From positions 35,356,001-35,420,000 of the forward strand of contig NC_092580.1 in NCBI RefSeq assembly GCF_037975245.1: 64,000 bases of DNA, written 5' to 3'. How positions within the stretch are numbered: the stretch's first letter is position 1; each line of letters starts with the position of its first letter. The stretch comes from Apostichopus japonicus (taxonomy: Eukaryota > Echinodermata > Holothuroidea > Aspidochirotida > Stichopodidae). Positions 63,159 through 64,000 of this stretch are shown here, in pieces. The notes under the pieces were generated by a model. That model had not been told where the DNA came from. It was given only the letters and a program-made list of their open reading frames with translations, and made no database searches. Position numbers and translations under genes: made by a program.

Positions 63159-63670
63159 GCAGGGGCGTCAATCCGATTTGAAACGTGGGAGGGGGACGTA
63201 ATCGATTCGAGTATTCCGGCCGTAAGTACTATCTAAGCGGAGCGCCACCATCGGTTGGCGCGCAGCGTACCAAGAAAATTTCAGATTTCAATACCTGCCA
63301 GATCGCTGGAGATGGCACTTGCCAGGCTGGATAGCAGCCATCTAGTTGCGTGATTTCGGGAGAAAATAACGAATTCGTCACTCAGGAAATCTGCAATAAA
63401 GTTCATGCGACCTTAATTTTTGGTGGATTATTTTTTGTTATTAGCGATTCCAATTGACATGAACATTAGAACCCAGTGCAAGTTGACAAATGATGCGGCG
63501 AAGTAGAACCCCAGCCCCATTTTGCCCTATGTTTCAGGATATAATACCCCTCATTTATTCGAACCCATGGCAACTAACAATCTGTGAATAAATGTACTTC
63601 GAAATGGGCACATTATATTGCACCAAGTCGGTCAAGGAATGACCCCAGGGCCTCAGATATAGGCCTATAG
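63159..63670 (-). mobile_element. hAT-like element, copy 4 (inverted, partial)
   Basis: Reverse complement of the 9980-10485 part of copy 1. Its left edge starts CAGGGGCGTCAATCC exactly where copies 1 and 2 have an internal GACGCCCCTG, so this looks like a true terminus of one family. Its other side is cut at 63670 by the next element. Confidence 0.82.
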
Positions 63671-64000
63671 CAGGGATGGGCAACCTTGTTGAATGAATGT
63701 GCCAGATTTTATGAGTGACAGGGCCGCACCTAACCAACGACCTGCTGTCGATTTCAAACCTTTGATTCCGAGGACGTTCAAGCAATAGGTGTGTGTACTA
63801 ATCTGTATTTACAAAAACATAATGTCAATACAGTCCAGTTTACAATTAATGATGATAATAGACCTACCTGACAGCATCATTAGTGCATATACATTCTAAG
63901 CAGCTAGCTCTTTTTTTGTGACGATGTAAAATAGATTGATTTTTGTCTTTTTCTTGAGACATCTCACGGGCCGCAAAAAATCACTGGCGGGCCGCATGTG
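63671..64000 (+). mobile_element. hAT-like element running off the window
   Basis: Starts CAGGGATGGGCAACCT, the classic hAT/Charlie-like end, followed by GCCAGATTTTATGAGTGACA, GGGCCGC and, near the end, ACGGGCCGC and GGCGGGCCGCATG. The right terminus is outside the window. It is inserted in copy 4. Confidence 0.8.

Overview
This is a window of animal nuclear DNA: spliced genes, GT-AG introns, dense minisatellites, LINE retroelements and hAT-like DNA transposons. The organism is probably a marine invertebrate deuterostome. An echinoderm fits best (frequent AGGCCTA words, CR1/L2-like LINEs, a Roco gene of this type), but the phylum is inferred, not proven.

Two genes converge. (1) Plus strand, 578-6847: the last three exons of an early endosome antigen 1 (EEA1) orthologue, ending in a complete FYVE zinc finger. 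The rest of the gene lies upstream of the window. (2) Minus strand, 60500-14310: a gene I rebuilt from 13 exons over about 46 kb. Every intron phase matches and the joined frame is open for 1033 codons. The order is ATG exon, about 310 residues of cysteine-containing leucine-rich repeats, a P-loop GTPase (Roc) domain, a COR domain, a Ser/Thr-rich linker and an Ala-rich helical tail. This is a kinase-less LRR-Roc-COR (Roco) protein, close in layout and length to vertebrate MFHAS1 but with a different LRR type, unusual G3 and G4 motifs and a C-terminal tail I do not recognise. It is the most interesting object here and is invisible to single-frame ORF calling because most exons are short.

All other sequence is intronic or intergenic. 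Left part (1-14300): EEA1 introns with a duplicated 490-bp block, 120-bp and 96-bp tandem arrays, a candidate DNA transposon (4947-6078) and a LINE 3' scrap; then the intergenic interval with a 94-bp array split by a hAT-like insertion with perfect 8-bp target duplications, and a 66-bp satellite with a 792-bp higher-order period. Middle (14300-33900): Roco exons 6-13 separated by 42-, 53- and 69-bp arrays, further hAT-like elements and a decayed duplicate of exon 9. Between 34480 and 48130 lies a LINE graveyard in introns 4 and 5 with nested insertions: a plus-strand LINE inside the endonuclease region of a minus-strand LINE, and a hAT inside an older repeat. From 49770 to 56370 introns 3 and 4 carry five more arrays. 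Right end (60500-64000): the region upstream of Roco, a (TA)n tract, a TTGGGTTA-rich array split by a LINE fragment, and two nested hAT-like elements running off the window.

One hAT-like family occurs four times, and three copies carry the same fragment of LINE reverse transcriptase, as if captured before the family spread.
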